From: Bacillus sp. DTU_2020_1000418_1_SI_GHA_SEK_038
GTDB taxonomy: Bacteria > Bacillota > Bacilli > Bacillales > Cytobacillaceae
Direction of reading: 5' to 3'
DNA: 64,000 bases
NCBI RefSeq assembly: GCF_032341175.1
Contig: NZ_CP135435.1
Coordinates: forward strand, 2,852,001-2,916,000
Position 1 is the first letter of the stretch, and every line of letters starts with the position of its first letter. Below the pieces are notes generated by a model, which did no database searches, was not told the origin of the DNA, and was given only the letters and a program-made list of their open reading frames with translations. The position numbers and the translations under genes are program-made. Shown here piece after piece: positions 1-8,188 of this stretch.

Positions 1-243
1 CTTTTCTATTAATTTAATGAGGTACATTTCCTCAATAGGAAGCTGAATTTCGCAATTAGCAATGAGTTTTTGTACAATTTTTTCATCACTTTTATCGTAA
101 CATGATGCAGGAAGAAAGAAAATGCATTTTCAAATATTGGAATTAAAAAAATGTTAAAATTCTTAAATAGTAAACTTTCATTCAAATATACACTTTTTAC
201 ACTAAATTAGATTTAGATAATTATAAAGTTGGAGGAATTACTA

Positions 244-1221
244 ATGCAAAAGAAAAAAATTCTAGTTATTCATACTGGCGGTACGATTTCAATGAGTGAA
301 GATGCCTCTACTGGAGCAGTTAAACCGTCCGAGAGCAATCCAATGACCGAAAAAACGAAAGAATTGCTTACATTAGCAGATATTTTCATTGAGGAGCCAT
401 TCCATCTTCCTTCCCCGCATATTACTCCTGTGGAAATGCTAATGCTGAAGGATTTAATTAATGGCTACCTAGAGAAAAAGGAAATCTCTGGGGTTGTAAT
501 TACACACGGAACTGACACTCTAGAGGAAACAGCCTACTTCCTGCACTTAACGGTTCAGACAACACTTCCAATTGTCGTTACAGGTGCGATGAGGTCAAGC
601 AATGAAATTGGGGCAGACGGCCTCTACAATTTAATTACATCTATTAAAGTTGCTTCATGTGAAGAGGCAAGAAATAAAGGGGTTCTTGTTGTATTAAATG
701 ATGAGATTCATACTGCAGAGAATGTTACGAAGACTCATACAAGTAATGTTTCAACCTTCCAAAGTCCTCAATATGGACCTATCGGAATCGTGACAAAAAG
801 AGGTGTTTTTTTTCACCATCTTCCAACAAATAATGAATATTATAATATTCAAGATGTTTCTACTCGCGTAGCATTGATTAAGGCACATGCTGGTATGGAT
901 TCAACACTTCTATACGCCATCCGAGATCTCAATTATCACGGCGTAGTTATTGAAGCTTTAGGACAAGGTAATTTACCCCCTGCAGCAGTGGAAGGAATTA
1001 AGGCACTTATTGAAAAAAACATATCTGTTGTTATTGTATCCAGATGCTTTAATGGAATTGCCCAAGATGTTTATAGTTATGAAGGTGGAGGGAAACAATT
1101 AAAAGACTTAGGTGTGATTTTTTCCAATGGTCTTAATGGCCAAAAGGCACGCATTAAATTGCTCGTTGGGCTAGCGACAACTAATAGCCGCGATGAAGTG
1201 GAAGAAATGTTTCAGATTTAA
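244..1221 (+). CDS. ansA: L-asparaginase (type I family, cytosolic)
   Basis: Hydrolyses L-asparagine to aspartate and ammonia. The 325-residue protein has the family's N-terminal HTGGTIS motif (residues 10-16, catalytic Thr14), the second active-site motif HGTDTLEE (residues 88-95) and the TGAMRS segment. No signal peptide is seen, so the enzyme should be cytosolic. I chose the ATG at 244 over a TTG at 229 because GGAGG (231-235) sits at ideal distance from the ATG and would lie inside the longer reading frame. The gene is convergent with ypdA and shares a bidirectional terminator with it. The aspartate produced could feed the ammonia and glutamate metabolism suggested by nearby gudB, but that link is only inference. 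Confidence 0.93.
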   Translation: MQKKKILVIHTGGTISMSEDASTGAVKPSESNPMTEKTKELLTLADIFIEEPFHLPSPHITPVEMLMLKDLINGYLEKKEISGVVITHGTDTLEETAYFLHLTVQTTLPIVVTGAMRSSNEIGADGLYNLITSIKVASCEEARNKGVLVVLNDEIHTAENVTKTHTSNVSTFQSPQYGPIGIVTKRGVFFHHLPTNNEYYNIQDVSTRVALIKAHAGMDSTLLYAIRDLNYHGVVIEALGQGNLPPAAVEGIKALIEKNISVVIVSRCFNGIAQDVYSYEGGGKQLKDLGVIFSNGLNGQKARIKLLVGLATTNSRDEVEEMFQI

Positions 1222-1234
1222 AGTCAAGAACATT

Positions 1235-1272
1235 AAAAAAAGAAATCGGCAAATTAGCCGATTTCTTTTTTT
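1235..1272. terminator. Bidirectional rho-independent terminator between ansA and ypdA
   Basis: Perfect hairpin with arms GAAATCGGC and GCCGATTTC, flanked by an A-run on the left and a T-run on the right. It can end transcripts from both convergent genes. Confidence 0.9.
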
Positions 1273-1274
1273 AC

Positions 1275-2234
1275 TCAGTCTTTTTTTATAGCCTTCGCTA
1301 TTAAGTCGCCATGATACCGGCCATTTTCTATAAAAATTTCATTTGCATTATTGCCTGCAGCAATGACACCAGCAATATAAATCCCTTCAACATTCGTCTC
1401 CATTGTCTCGCTGTCAAATATCGGTCTTCCTGTCTTTGAGTCAATTTGGACCCCCATCTTTTGCAGAAACCGATGGTCAGGATGGTAACCGGTCATCGCA
1501 AATACAAAATCATTTTTAATTTCAAACCGGTCTTCGTTAATTGTATATATAATCTTATCATTTAATATCTCTTTTACATGGGCATTAAATTCCATTTTTA
1601 TTACTCCATTACGAACCAAGGAATCAAATTCAGGCAAGATCCATGGCTTTATACTAGGTGAATATTCGCTTCCTCTATAAATAACCGTTACTCTTGCACC
1701 AGCCTTTACTAATTCTAATGCAGCATCCACGCTCGAATTCTTTCCGCCTACTACTACGACATCCTTATCAAAATACGGATGGGCTTCTTTAAAATAATGA
1801 AATACCTTTGGTAAGCTTTCACCTGGAACATTCATGTAATTTGGATGATCATAATAGCCAGTTGCAATTATTACATTCTCCGACCTGTATTCATCCTTAT
1901 CTGTAATAACTAAAAATCCGCTTTCTTGTTTCATAACTGACATAACCTTTTCATAAGCATTTATTGCGATGTTTTTTCGTTTTACGACTTCTCGGTAGTA
2001 GGATAACGCTTCGTTTCTTCTTGGTTTATAATCAACTGTAATAAAAGGCACTCCGCCAATTTCCAGCTTTTCACTTGTACTAAAAAAGGTTTGATGTGTT
2101 GGATAATGGTAAATGGCATTAACGATATTTCCTTTTTCTATCACAAGCGGTTTCATCCCGATCTCCTGAAGAGAAATCGCAGCTGCTAACCCACATGGAC
2201 CTCCTCCTACAATAATCGCTTTTTCATCTTTCAA
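1275..2234 (-). CDS. ypdA: YpdA, FAD/NADPH-dependent bacillithiol disulfide reductase
   Basis: Flavoprotein reductase of the YpdA family, which in Firmicutes reduces bacillithiol disulfide with NADPH and so supports thiol redox balance. The 319-residue protein opens with an FAD-binding Rossmann motif VGGGPCG (about residues 9-15), where the Cys is typical of YpdA. A second nucleotide-binding motif, VVGGKNSSVDAA, lies at mid-protein, and a C-terminal YIAGVIAAG segment completes the FAD site. Its position next to gudB matches B. subtilis. Function rests on family knowledge and synteny. Confidence 0.92.
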   Translation of the reverse strand: MKDEKAIIVGGGPCGLAAAISLQEIGMKPLVIEKGNIVNAIYHYPTHQTFFSTSEKLEIGGVPFITVDYKPRRNEALSYYREVVKRKNIAINAYEKVMSVMKQESGFLVITDKDEYRSENVIIATGYYDHPNYMNVPGESLPKVFHYFKEAHPYFDKDVVVVGGKNSSVDAALELVKAGARVTVIYRGSEYSPSIKPWILPEFDSLVRNGVIKMEFNAHVKEILNDKIIYTINEDRFEIKNDFVFAMTGYHPDHRFLQKMGVQIDSKTGRPIFDSETMETNVEGIYIAGVIAAGNNANEIFIENGRYHGDLIAKAIKKD

Positions 2235-2253
2235 TTTATTATACTCCCTTCGA

Positions 2254-2290
2254 TAAAAAAATCTCCTATCAAATATGATAGGAGATTTTT
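2254..2290 (-). terminator. Terminator downstream of gudB and its 3' repeat
   Basis: Arms ATCTCCTATCA and TGATAGGAGAT with A-run and T-run flanks. It lies between the gudB 3' repeat and the ypdA start, so it probably ends gudB transcription. The symmetric flanks would allow function on either strand. Confidence 0.8.
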
Positions 2291-2305
2291 AAATAAGATT
2301 CAATT

Positions 2306-2461
2306 ATTGAACTTATCGCAGATTAACGGGCAGTAAAACTCCCTCCTCTATACTTAAGATGAATCGTAGAAGTATAGGCGGGAGTCAACTGCCCGTAAAG
2401 GCCCGATAAGTTCAACTAACATTCAGTGGGGGAAAAACACCCCACTGGATGAAGTTTCACT
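2306..2461 (-). repeat. Full-length palindromic 3' element (copy A) abutting the gudB stop
   Basis: Two nested structures. The large one is a cruciform-like hairpin with four consecutive paired blocks: 2307-2318 with 2404-2415, 2328-2334 with 2388-2394, 2338-2343 with 2380-2385, and 2348-2355 with 2370-2377. The smaller hairpin has arms CAGTGGGG (2424-2431) and CCCCACTG (2440-2447). The end nearest gudB reads GTGAAACTTC just after the stop codon. Shortened copies with the same two ends follow the genes at 4719 and 48390. From memory, similar sequences recur in environmental Bacillus genomes; I could not check this. Confidence 0.85.
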
Positions 2462-3736
2462 TTATACCCAGCCACGGAACCTTGATGCTTCTGCCATTTT
2501 GCGTACTCCGACCATATAAGCAGCAAGACGCATATCTACGCGGCGAGATTGTGATGTTTCATAAATATTATTAAAGGATTGAACTAAAATCTTCTCAAGC
2601 TTTTCTGCAATTTCTTCTTCTGACCAGTAGTAGCCTTGGTTGTTTTGTACCCACTCAAAGTAAGAAACCGTAACACCGCCTGCAGATGCTAATACATCTG
2701 GAACAAGAAGAATTCCGCGCTCAGTTAAAATTTGTGTAGCTTCTAATGTTGTTGGGCCATTAGCAGCTTCAACTACAATTTTTGCTTTGATGTTATGAGC
2801 GTTTTCATCAGTAATTTGGTTTTCAATTGCAGCTGGAACTAAAATGTCACACTCTAACTCTAAAAGCTCTTTATTTGTAATTGTATCATTAAATAAATTA
2901 GTGACTGTCCCGAAGCTATCGCGACGGTCTAATAAATAATCAATATCAAGTCCATTAGGATCATGTAATGCACCGTAAGCATCAGAAATGCCAATTACTT
3001 TTGCACCAGCATCATGAAGGAATTTTGATAAGAAGCTTCCTGCGTTCCCAAAACCTTGAACAACAACACGAGCTCCTTCTAATTCAATGCCACGCTTCTT
3101 AGCAGCTTCTCTAATACAGATTGTTACCCCTTTAGCTGTTGCTGTCTCACGGCCGTGAGATCCACCTAATACTAATGGCTTTCCAGTAATAAAGCCTGGT
3201 GAATTAAATTCATCCATTCTGCTGTACTCGTCCATCATCCATGCCATAATTTGTGAGTTTGTAAATACGTCTGGAGCTGGAATGTCCTTTGTTGGTCCAA
3301 CGATTTGGCTAATAGCTCGTACATATCCACGGCTCAATGCTTCTAATTCACGGAAAGACATATTACGAGGGTCACAGATAATACCGCCCTTACCACCGCC
3401 ATATGGTAAATCAACAATTCCACACTTTAAGCTCATCCAAATTGATAGAGCTTTAACTTCCTTTTCAGTAACACCAGGATGGAAACGAATTCCACCTTTT
3501 GTAGGCCCAACCGCATCATTATGCTGTGCCCGGTAGCCGGTAAAGACTTTAACTGTTCCATCATCCATCCGGACTGGGATTTTAACTGTCATCATTCGAA
3601 GAGGCTCTTTTAATAATTCAAACACCTCATCAGAATAACCTAGCTTTTCCAAAGCCTTATGAATAACCGTTTGTGTTGACTTTAACACGTCAAGCTTGTC
3701 TTCTTTAGTTGTATCAGTACCATTATTGGCTACCAT
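2462..3736 (-). CDS. gudB: NAD-dependent glutamate dehydrogenase GudB
   Basis: Catabolic glutamate dehydrogenase, interconverting glutamate with 2-oxoglutarate and ammonia. The protein is 424 residues and shows the catalytic glycine-rich segment PYGGGKGG with its active-site Lys, the substrate motif KCGIVDLPYGG and the Rossmann motif GFGNAGS. I start at the ATG at 3736, preceded by AGGAGG, rather than 16 codons upstream. The laboratory strain B. subtilis 168 carries a 9-bp duplication that doubles a Val-Lys-Ala and inactivates GudB. Here only a single VKA is present (TEKEVKALSIW), so an active enzyme is expected. Synteny with ypdA and mecB supports gudB over rocG. Confidence 0.93.
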   Translation of the reverse strand: MVANNGTDTTKEDKLDVLKSTQTVIHKALEKLGYSDEVFELLKEPLRMMTVKIPVRMDDGTVKVFTGYRAQHNDAVGPTKGGIRFHPGVTEKEVKALSIWMSLKCGIVDLPYGGGKGGIICDPRNMSFRELEALSRGYVRAISQIVGPTKDIPAPDVFTNSQIMAWMMDEYSRMDEFNSPGFITGKPLVLGGSHGRETATAKGVTICIREAAKKRGIELEGARVVVQGFGNAGSFLSKFLHDAGAKVIGISDAYGALHDPNGLDIDYLLDRRDSFGTVTNLFNDTITNKELLELECDILVPAAIENQITDENAHNIKAKIVVEAANGPTTLEATQILTERGILLVPDVLASAGGVTVSYFEWVQNNQGYYWSEEEIAEKLEKILVQSFNNIYETSQSRRVDMRLAAYMVGVRKMAEASRFRGWV

Positions 3737-3917
3737 TTGTAAACCTCCTAGAATCACTATCATTTGTTGTCCGCTTCCATGCAATAGTATACACCTTTGT
3801 TTAATTTATGCAAGATAGAAGTAGTATTTTTCCGCATTTTTTGATAATTTTATGTAACCGTTTTTACTTTGGTTATTTAAGGAAAATCTAATAATTTTAA
3901 AGCTGTAAATTAATAAT

Positions 3918-3950
3918 TATAAGGGAGAAAAAATTCTCCCTCTTCTTTTA
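3918..3950 (-). terminator. Terminator of the mecB transcript
   Basis: On the minus strand, GGGAGAA and TTCTCCC pair directly after the mecB stop and are followed by a T-rich tail. Confidence 0.75.
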
Positions 3951-4529
3951 TTATTGAAAAAACTGCATAAGCTTTTCAACAGCCAGATCTTTAATTATTT
4001 CCGTTCCATATTCCTCAACCATATGAATACTTATCATAGATGGATTTCCATACTCTGCTATAATAGCTATAAGTTTATTTTTATCGTCTGGGTTTTGGTT
4101 TTCCAAATGAACATAATAATTATTCTTATAGGCATACAAGCTTGCGTTTGTAATGTTTAAAATATCAAGACGTTTTGCCAGCTGAATAACGTTTTCGAAG
4201 TCTTCTAGTTCAAAGAAAATTTCCTCGCTGCTATCCATGATAACCTGCATTTCAATGAAGCCATCCTGAAGGAGCTCCTCATCATTCTGATCCTCCATTG
4301 TTACAATCATAATCATTCCCTGCGCCTGCATGGAGAAAATCTCTACTGCAACAGAACCTTGAATGTCGACCCCGAATTCTTCACTTGCCTCATCAAGCAT
4401 ATCATGAAAAAGCTGATGCCATTTCATCGAATCCTTCCAAATATCCTCTTTCGTTAGCCCTCTTTCCGATAAATCATCTTGAGTTAGAAAAATTTTGATT
4501 TTGTTATAATTTAAACGTTCTAAGCGCAT
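3951..4529 (-). CDS. mecB: MecA-family adaptor protein (YpbH/MecB)
   Basis: Adaptor that delivers substrates to the ClpC unfoldase and ClpP protease. At 192 residues it matches the paralogue YpbH in size. The N-terminus MRLERLNYNKIKIFLTQDDL carries the substrate-binding MecA domain (about residues 1-80). An acidic linker follows, then the C-terminal ClpC-binding half (about 100-192) with an LEDFENVI segment like other MecA proteins. Its place between gudB and ypbG is that of B. subtilis ypbH, so mecB is preferred over mecA. What it degrades here cannot be read from sequence. Confidence 0.88.
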   Translation of the reverse strand: MRLERLNYNKIKIFLTQDDLSERGLTKEDIWKDSMKWHQLFHDMLDEASEEFGVDIQGSVAVEIFSMQAQGMIMIVTMEDQNDEELLQDGFIEMQVIMDSSEEIFFELEDFENVIQLAKRLDILNITNASLYAYKNNYYVHLENQNPDDKNKLIAIIAEYGNPSMISIHMVEEYGTEIIKDLAVEKLMQFFQ

Positions 4530-4674
4530 GTTACTGCCCCCTGCCGTGAACCAACTCTTTTATTTAGTGTATGACAGAATCTAAGGATGGTGAGTCGTCT
4601 AAGTTATTTACCCTATGCGCTTATATTGCCTCTTTACCTCAATGTTGAAGAGAAGCCAAGGTTAAGCCTCCTAT

Positions 4675-4721
4675 TTATCGCAGATTAACGGGATGAAAAC
4701 CCCCCACTGCTTGAAGTTTCA
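4675..4721 (-). repeat. Truncated 3' element (copy B) abutting the ypbG stop
   Basis: Keeps both ends of the full element at 2306-2461 (TTATCGCAGATTAACGGG on one side, GAAGTTTCA on the other) but lacks the large central hairpin. Its edge overlaps the TGA stop of the phosphoesterase gene. It is best read as an internal-deletion derivative. Confidence 0.75.
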
Positions 4722-5495
4722 CTTACCATTTTTTATCGTGATTAAATGAGTTTCTGCTTTTGCCCCTAATCTTAATGGCAAAGCAGTAGTTCCATAACCA
4801 TTACTTATTAATAATGTCGTTTCCTTTCGTTTTTTTATACCCCCTTTTTCATAAGGACTGTAGCCCAAAATATGTATCTGCCCTCCATGCGTATGACCGC
4901 TTAGCACTAATGATATTTGATGTTCCTTTTTTATTTTACTCATAATTTGAGGACTGTGGCTTACTAAAACTCTAAAGCCTGTTTGACCGGCATCAAGTAA
5001 AGCGAGATCAAGTCTATCGCGCTTTTTACTCATATCGTCAACACCTAACAAAATGAACTGATCCCCAGTTTCAGATTCAAAGGAAACTGCAGTATTATCA
5101 AGAACCTTAACTCCAAAATCTAAAAATATCGTATCCAGCTCCCGAAAATTTACTTCGTAATCATTATTGCCCCAAACAAAATAAACAGGTCCTAGTGTTT
5201 TTAGCTTAGCTAAATTTTCTTTCACTCTTTGAAGCGGAACTCCTTTTTCAACTAAGTCGCCGCCAATAATAACTATATTTGGTTTCAATAAACGGACATC
5301 CTCAATAATTTTGTCGGAAACGACTCTTTTATGTATGTCAGAAATGAAAAAAATCTTGACTTCCCCAAAGCTTGCAGGAAAATTCTCAAAGGATAGATGA
5401 TTTAAACTGACTCTATCTGCATTCGCTTCCTTATACATAAATACAATAAATCCTACTCCGATTAATAATAAAATAATGACAATGGTAAATATCAT
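4719..5495 (-). CDS. ypbG: Calcineurin-like metallophosphoesterase YpbG
   Basis: Predicted membrane-anchored phosphoesterase with a dinuclear metal site. The N-terminal 20 residues form one hydrophobic helix, followed by the ordered family motifs: FFISDIH (D-x-H), GGDL, GNND, a single-His SHSP segment and GHTHGGQ. Length (258 residues) and location beside mecB match B. subtilis YpbG. The natural substrate is unknown in the family member I am comparing with. The stop codon TGA is shared with the edge of a dispersed 3' repeat. Confidence 0.88.
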   Translation of the reverse strand: MIFTIVIILLLIGVGFIVFMYKEANADRVSLNHLSFENFPASFGEVKIFFISDIHKRVVSDKIIEDVRLLKPNIVIIGGDLVEKGVPLQRVKENLAKLKTLGPVYFVWGNNDYEVNFRELDTIFLDFGVKVLDNTAVSFESETGDQFILLGVDDMSKKRDRLDLALLDAGQTGFRVLVSHSPQIMSKIKKEHQISLVLSGHTHGGQIHILGYSPYEKGGIKKRKETTLLISNGYGTTALPLRLGAKAETHLITIKNGK

Positions 5496-5528
5496 ACTGT
5501 CTCCTGCCCCGCAATCTTGTATCTCGAC

Positions 5529-5912
5529 TTATGCTAGTTTAAGTTCCTTTAAATCTATAGAAATAATACCATAAAGAATAGAAAAACAGAAAAATACAAC
5601 TGTTTGCCAAAATCCTATTTGAAATAAAATGATAAAACCTGCGAGAAAAAATAAAGAGTAAAGTAAATTAAATACCGTTGTCTTTCGCTTCATAAATAAC
5701 TGAACTGTGAGGATGATTTCTTCGCCAATCAATTCGGCATTTGTAAGAAAGCCAACGATAAACACGATTGCGGAAGCAAAAAAAGGAACTGGCCTCAAAA
5801 TGCATGCAGCAAAAATTTCTGTAAGCCCTGATGCAACACTAACCGGAAACCACTCAATAAAGAGTAAACCACAAATAAAACCTGCTATAAGCTGAACTAT
5901 TTTACGAAACAA
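5529..5912 (-). CDS. Small integral membrane protein of unknown function
   Basis: I do not recognise this family. The protein of about 127 residues is almost wholly hydrophobic, with about four membrane helices separated by a short basic loop (MKRKTT) and a charged C-terminal tail. A longer frame begins with ATG at 5927, but GGGAGGGA then lies inside the gene. Using the TTG at 5912 puts that ribosome binding site at normal spacing, so I prefer TTG. It sits 33 bp upstream of ypbG on the same strand and may be co-transcribed with it. It is not part of the B. subtilis order. Confidence 0.65.
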   Translation of the reverse strand: MFRKIVQLIAGFICGLLFIEWFPVSVASGLTEIFAACILRPVPFFASAIVFIVGFLTNAELIGEEIILTVQLFMKRKTTVFNLLYSLFFLAGFIILFQIGFWQTVVFFCFSILYGIISIDLKELKLA

Positions 5913-5989
5913 GAAAATCCCTCCCATAACAATTGTATGAGAAGGATTATTCTTTATTGCTTTGATTTAGTTTTCAATCTGGACAACTA

Positions 5990-6622
5990 TTAATCTTCAT
6001 AAACATTAAGAATTCGAAACCCTGAGTCTTCAAGCTTATTAAGGAATTTCTGTATATTATCTTTCTTTTCTACTTTCATAACAATCCTGCGTACAAGTTT
6101 ATCTGTTTCGTCAAATGTGACAATTGAGATGATCTGTTCATGAAACTGACGGGCAATCTCAGATAATCTTGCTAATCTGCCTTCTGTTTCAGAGGCGGTA
6201 AACGCAATTCTTACACCTGGTTTGTTCATACCGAATGCAGATTGAAACTGGGCAAGAACATCAAAACGGGTAACGACCCCTAAAAACCTTTGCTTTTCAT
6301 CAAGAACAGCTAAAAGCGGAAAGTCCTTCAAACTCAGCAAAGTTTTTTCGAAGATCTCATTCCCCCTAAGGTATTGGTCCTTATGTGTAGCAATGTCTTT
6401 TGCCCTCGTATTCTGTAAATAATCTTCCTTTGTTTGTTTAGATGTAAAGTAATTTTCATAGATCCCATATCTAGTAATTATTCCAGCATAGTTGTCACCA
6501 TTTAAAACTGGCAATCCATCGATTCCATGCTTCTCTAATTTGTCAAGGGTTTCTTTAATTGAAGTTTCATGATCAATTGTATAACTAGAATATTTAGGAA
6601 TCATAACGCTTTTTACAAACAT
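5990..6622 (-). CDS. CBS-domain pair protein with C-terminal ACT-like region
   Basis: Cytosolic regulatory protein of about 210 residues. Two CBS motifs span about residues 1-130 (the repeated pattern 'GLPVLNGDNYAGIITRYG' and 'LLAVLDEKQRFLGVVTRFDV'), which usually bind adenosine nucleotides. The C-terminal 75 residues (GVRIAFTASETEGRLARLSE onward) look like an ACT-type ligand-binding fold, as in AcuB-like proteins. The ATG at 6622 after GGGGTGA is preferred over a GTG three codons upstream. The gene is divergent from cotJA. Its regulatory target cannot be inferred from sequence. Confidence 0.8.
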   Translation of the reverse strand: MFVKSVMIPKYSSYTIDHETSIKETLDKLEKHGIDGLPVLNGDNYAGIITRYGIYENYFTSKQTKEDYLQNTRAKDIATHKDQYLRGNEIFEKTLLSLKDFPLLAVLDEKQRFLGVVTRFDVLAQFQSAFGMNKPGVRIAFTASETEGRLARLSEIARQFHEQIISIVTFDETDKLVRRIVMKVEKKDNIQKFLNKLEDSGFRILNVYED

Positions 6623-6754
6623 TCGTATCACCCCAGAGAATTATTTTACCTACTAAGGAATTCGACAGGAAAGATCCATTACCCTTCCTTTATTTAACAT
6701 GAAAGCAGACTATTACTCATAAGATTGAATGACACACATTGAAGGAGGGACAGC

Positions 6755-6973
6755 ATGTTTACACTTCGAAAATCCTGGCACCCATATGTAAGCCCTTTTG
6801 ACCCCTGTAAACCGATTCGTGTAAAAACGTTTTCGACGCCCCCGAATCTTTATATGGGCTTCCAGCCGCCAAATCTGCCGCAATTTACTCCAATGGAAGC
6901 ATTAAGGGCCGGAACCTTATGGAAGGCTTTCTACGATCCTTGGTATAGTCCATATGAAAAGGCAAGGGAGTGA
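6755..6973 (+). CDS. cotJA: Spore coat associated protein CotJA
   Basis: Small spore-coat protein (72 residues), rich in Pro, Trp and Tyr, with the family's YVSPFDPC and [10 protein letters not shown] segments near its two ends. In B. subtilis the cotJABC operon is transcribed by sigma E in the mother cell and CotJA is needed to place CotJC in the spore. A GGAGG precedes the ATG. A CATAAGAT about 35 bp upstream resembles a sigma-E -10, but no convincing -35 was seen. First gene of a three-gene operon. Confidence 0.93.
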   Translation: MFTLRKSWHPYVSPFDPCKPIRVKTFSTPPNLYMGFQPPNLPQFTPMEALRAGTLWKAFYDPWYSPYEKARE

Positions 6974-6980
6974 TGTCAGC

Positions 6981-7241
6981 ATGAAGCAGATGCCAGCAGA
7001 ATACTATCAGTTATTAGAACAGCTTCAGACTGTAGACTTTGTCTTAGTAGAACTCAGTTTATACCTTAATACCCATAATGAAGATGAAGATGCTATCAAT
7101 CAATTTAATCATTATGTAAAGGAAAGGAAAAAAATCAGCAAATTATTCGAAAGCCAATTTGGTCCCCTCATGCAATTTGGCCATAGCTATTCAGGAAAGC
7201 CTTGGAACTGGGATGATACACCTTGGCCTTGGCAAGTTTAA
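6981..7241 (+). CDS. cotJB: Spore coat protein CotJB
   Basis: Second gene of the cotJ operon, 86 residues, matching the usual CotJB length. It is an acidic helical protein with the family's [20 protein letters not shown] start and a Trp/Pro-rich end ([13 protein letters not shown]). I start at ATG 6981, preceded by AGGGAG, instead of an in-frame ATG at 6954 inside cotJA. The 7-bp gap to cotJA implies translational coupling. Confidence 0.92.
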   Translation: MKQMPAEYYQLLEQLQTVDFVLVELSLYLNTHNEDEDAINQFNHYVKERKKISKLFESQFGPLMQFGHSYSGKPWNWDDTPWPWQV

Positions 7242-7308
7242 CTCGGCAGCCATGTCTCGGGGCTAGAGCTACTAAATAAGTAAAATGAACGGAAGGGAGC
7301 TGATTTAA

Positions 7309-7878
7309 ATGTGGGTATATGAAAAAAAGCTACAATATCCCGTTCGAGTAAGTACATGTAACCCAAGACTTGCAAAATTTCTTATCGAACAATATGGCGG
7401 AGCCGATGGGGAACTTTCTGCTGCATTAAGATACTTAAATCAACGATATACGATACCCGATAAAATTATCGGGCTACTCACCGATATTGGTACAGAAGAA
7501 TTTGCCCATTTAGAAATGATTGCAACGATGGTGTTTAAGCTGACTAAGGATGCTACTCCTGAACAAATGAAAGCCGCAGGATTGGATGCCCATTATGCGA
7601 ACCATGATAATGCTCTATATTATGAAAATGCCGGAGGAGTTCCTTGGACAGCAACTTATATTCAAGCTAAAGGGGATCCAATCGCAGATTTATATGAAGA
7701 TATTGCTGCTGAAGAAAAGGCACGGGCAACATATCAATGGATCATTAATATGAGTGATGATGTTGACTTAAATGATGGTCTCCGTTTCTTAAGAGAAAGG
7801 GAAATCATCCACTCGCAAAGATTTATGGAAGCTGTTGAAATTCTAAAAGACGAACAAGGAAAAAAGCGAATATTTTAA
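7309..7878 (+). CDS. cotJC: CotJC, manganese-catalase-type spore coat protein
   Basis: Third gene of the cotJ operon. The 189-residue length equals that of B. subtilis CotJC. The sequence is a ferritin-like four-helix bundle of the manganese catalase family, with metal-ligand candidates in the GTEEFAHLEM helix and in the AAEEKARATYQ and EREIIHSQRF helices. It probably decomposes hydrogen peroxide on the spore surface, although catalase activity of CotJC depends on species. GGAAGGGAGC precedes the ATG. Confidence 0.93.
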   Translation: MWVYEKKLQYPVRVSTCNPRLAKFLIEQYGGADGELSAALRYLNQRYTIPDKIIGLLTDIGTEEFAHLEMIATMVFKLTKDATPEQMKAAGLDAHYANHDNALYYENAGGVPWTATYIQAKGDPIADLYEDIAAEEKARATYQWIINMSDDVDLNDGLRFLREREIIHSQRFMEAVEILKDEQGKKRIF

Positions 7879-7948
7879 TGTTCACGACAACAAAAAGTCA
7901 ATGAGATTAAAAACGAAAAGCGTCTTGCTTATGAATACCAAGTACAAG

Positions 7949-7975
7949 AGGAGCCTCACACGGATGGCTCCTTTT
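7949..7975 (+). terminator. Terminator after the cotJ operon
   Basis: Arms AGGAGCC and GGCTCCT, ten-base loop, then a T-run. Confidence 0.85.
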
Positions 7976-8103
7976 GACTTTAGTTGAAAATAAAATAAAT
8001 TTGATTTTGCCCTCAGAAGCTGAGATAAGATTTTCTCGTTAAATGATCAGACCGCGTTTTTCCCTGGGAGCTTATCTTCTTCGCTTTTTCTAATTGTTCG
8101 TAA

Positions 8104-8162
8104 ATCTGTCACTGAACATTCCTAATTCGTTCACAGATGATTTTGAGCTGCGATGATATACT
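8104..8162 (+). promoter_or_regulatory. Candidate activator-dependent promoter of the dms-type operon
   Basis: An extended -10 TGATATACT (8154-8162) has no acceptable -35. Upstream lies an imperfect inverted repeat (ATCTGT with GAAC on the left, GTTC with ACAGAT on the right, 8104-8138) centred about 48 bp before the expected start site. That is the place for a class-II activator. It does not match the Fnr palindrome TGTGA-N6-TCACA well, so the regulator is unknown. The rest of 7976-8188 shows nothing else recognisable. Confidence 0.35.
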
Positions 8163-8188
8163 TCTGGTAACAGGGAAGGAGCGATTGT

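Noticed and set aside
1..130. Open minus-strand frame running off the left edge (ends of a possible protein with KLIANCEIQLPIEEM)
   Set aside because: It has a stop just upstream and no start codon with a ribosome binding site before the edge; too short to support as a gene or pseudogene.
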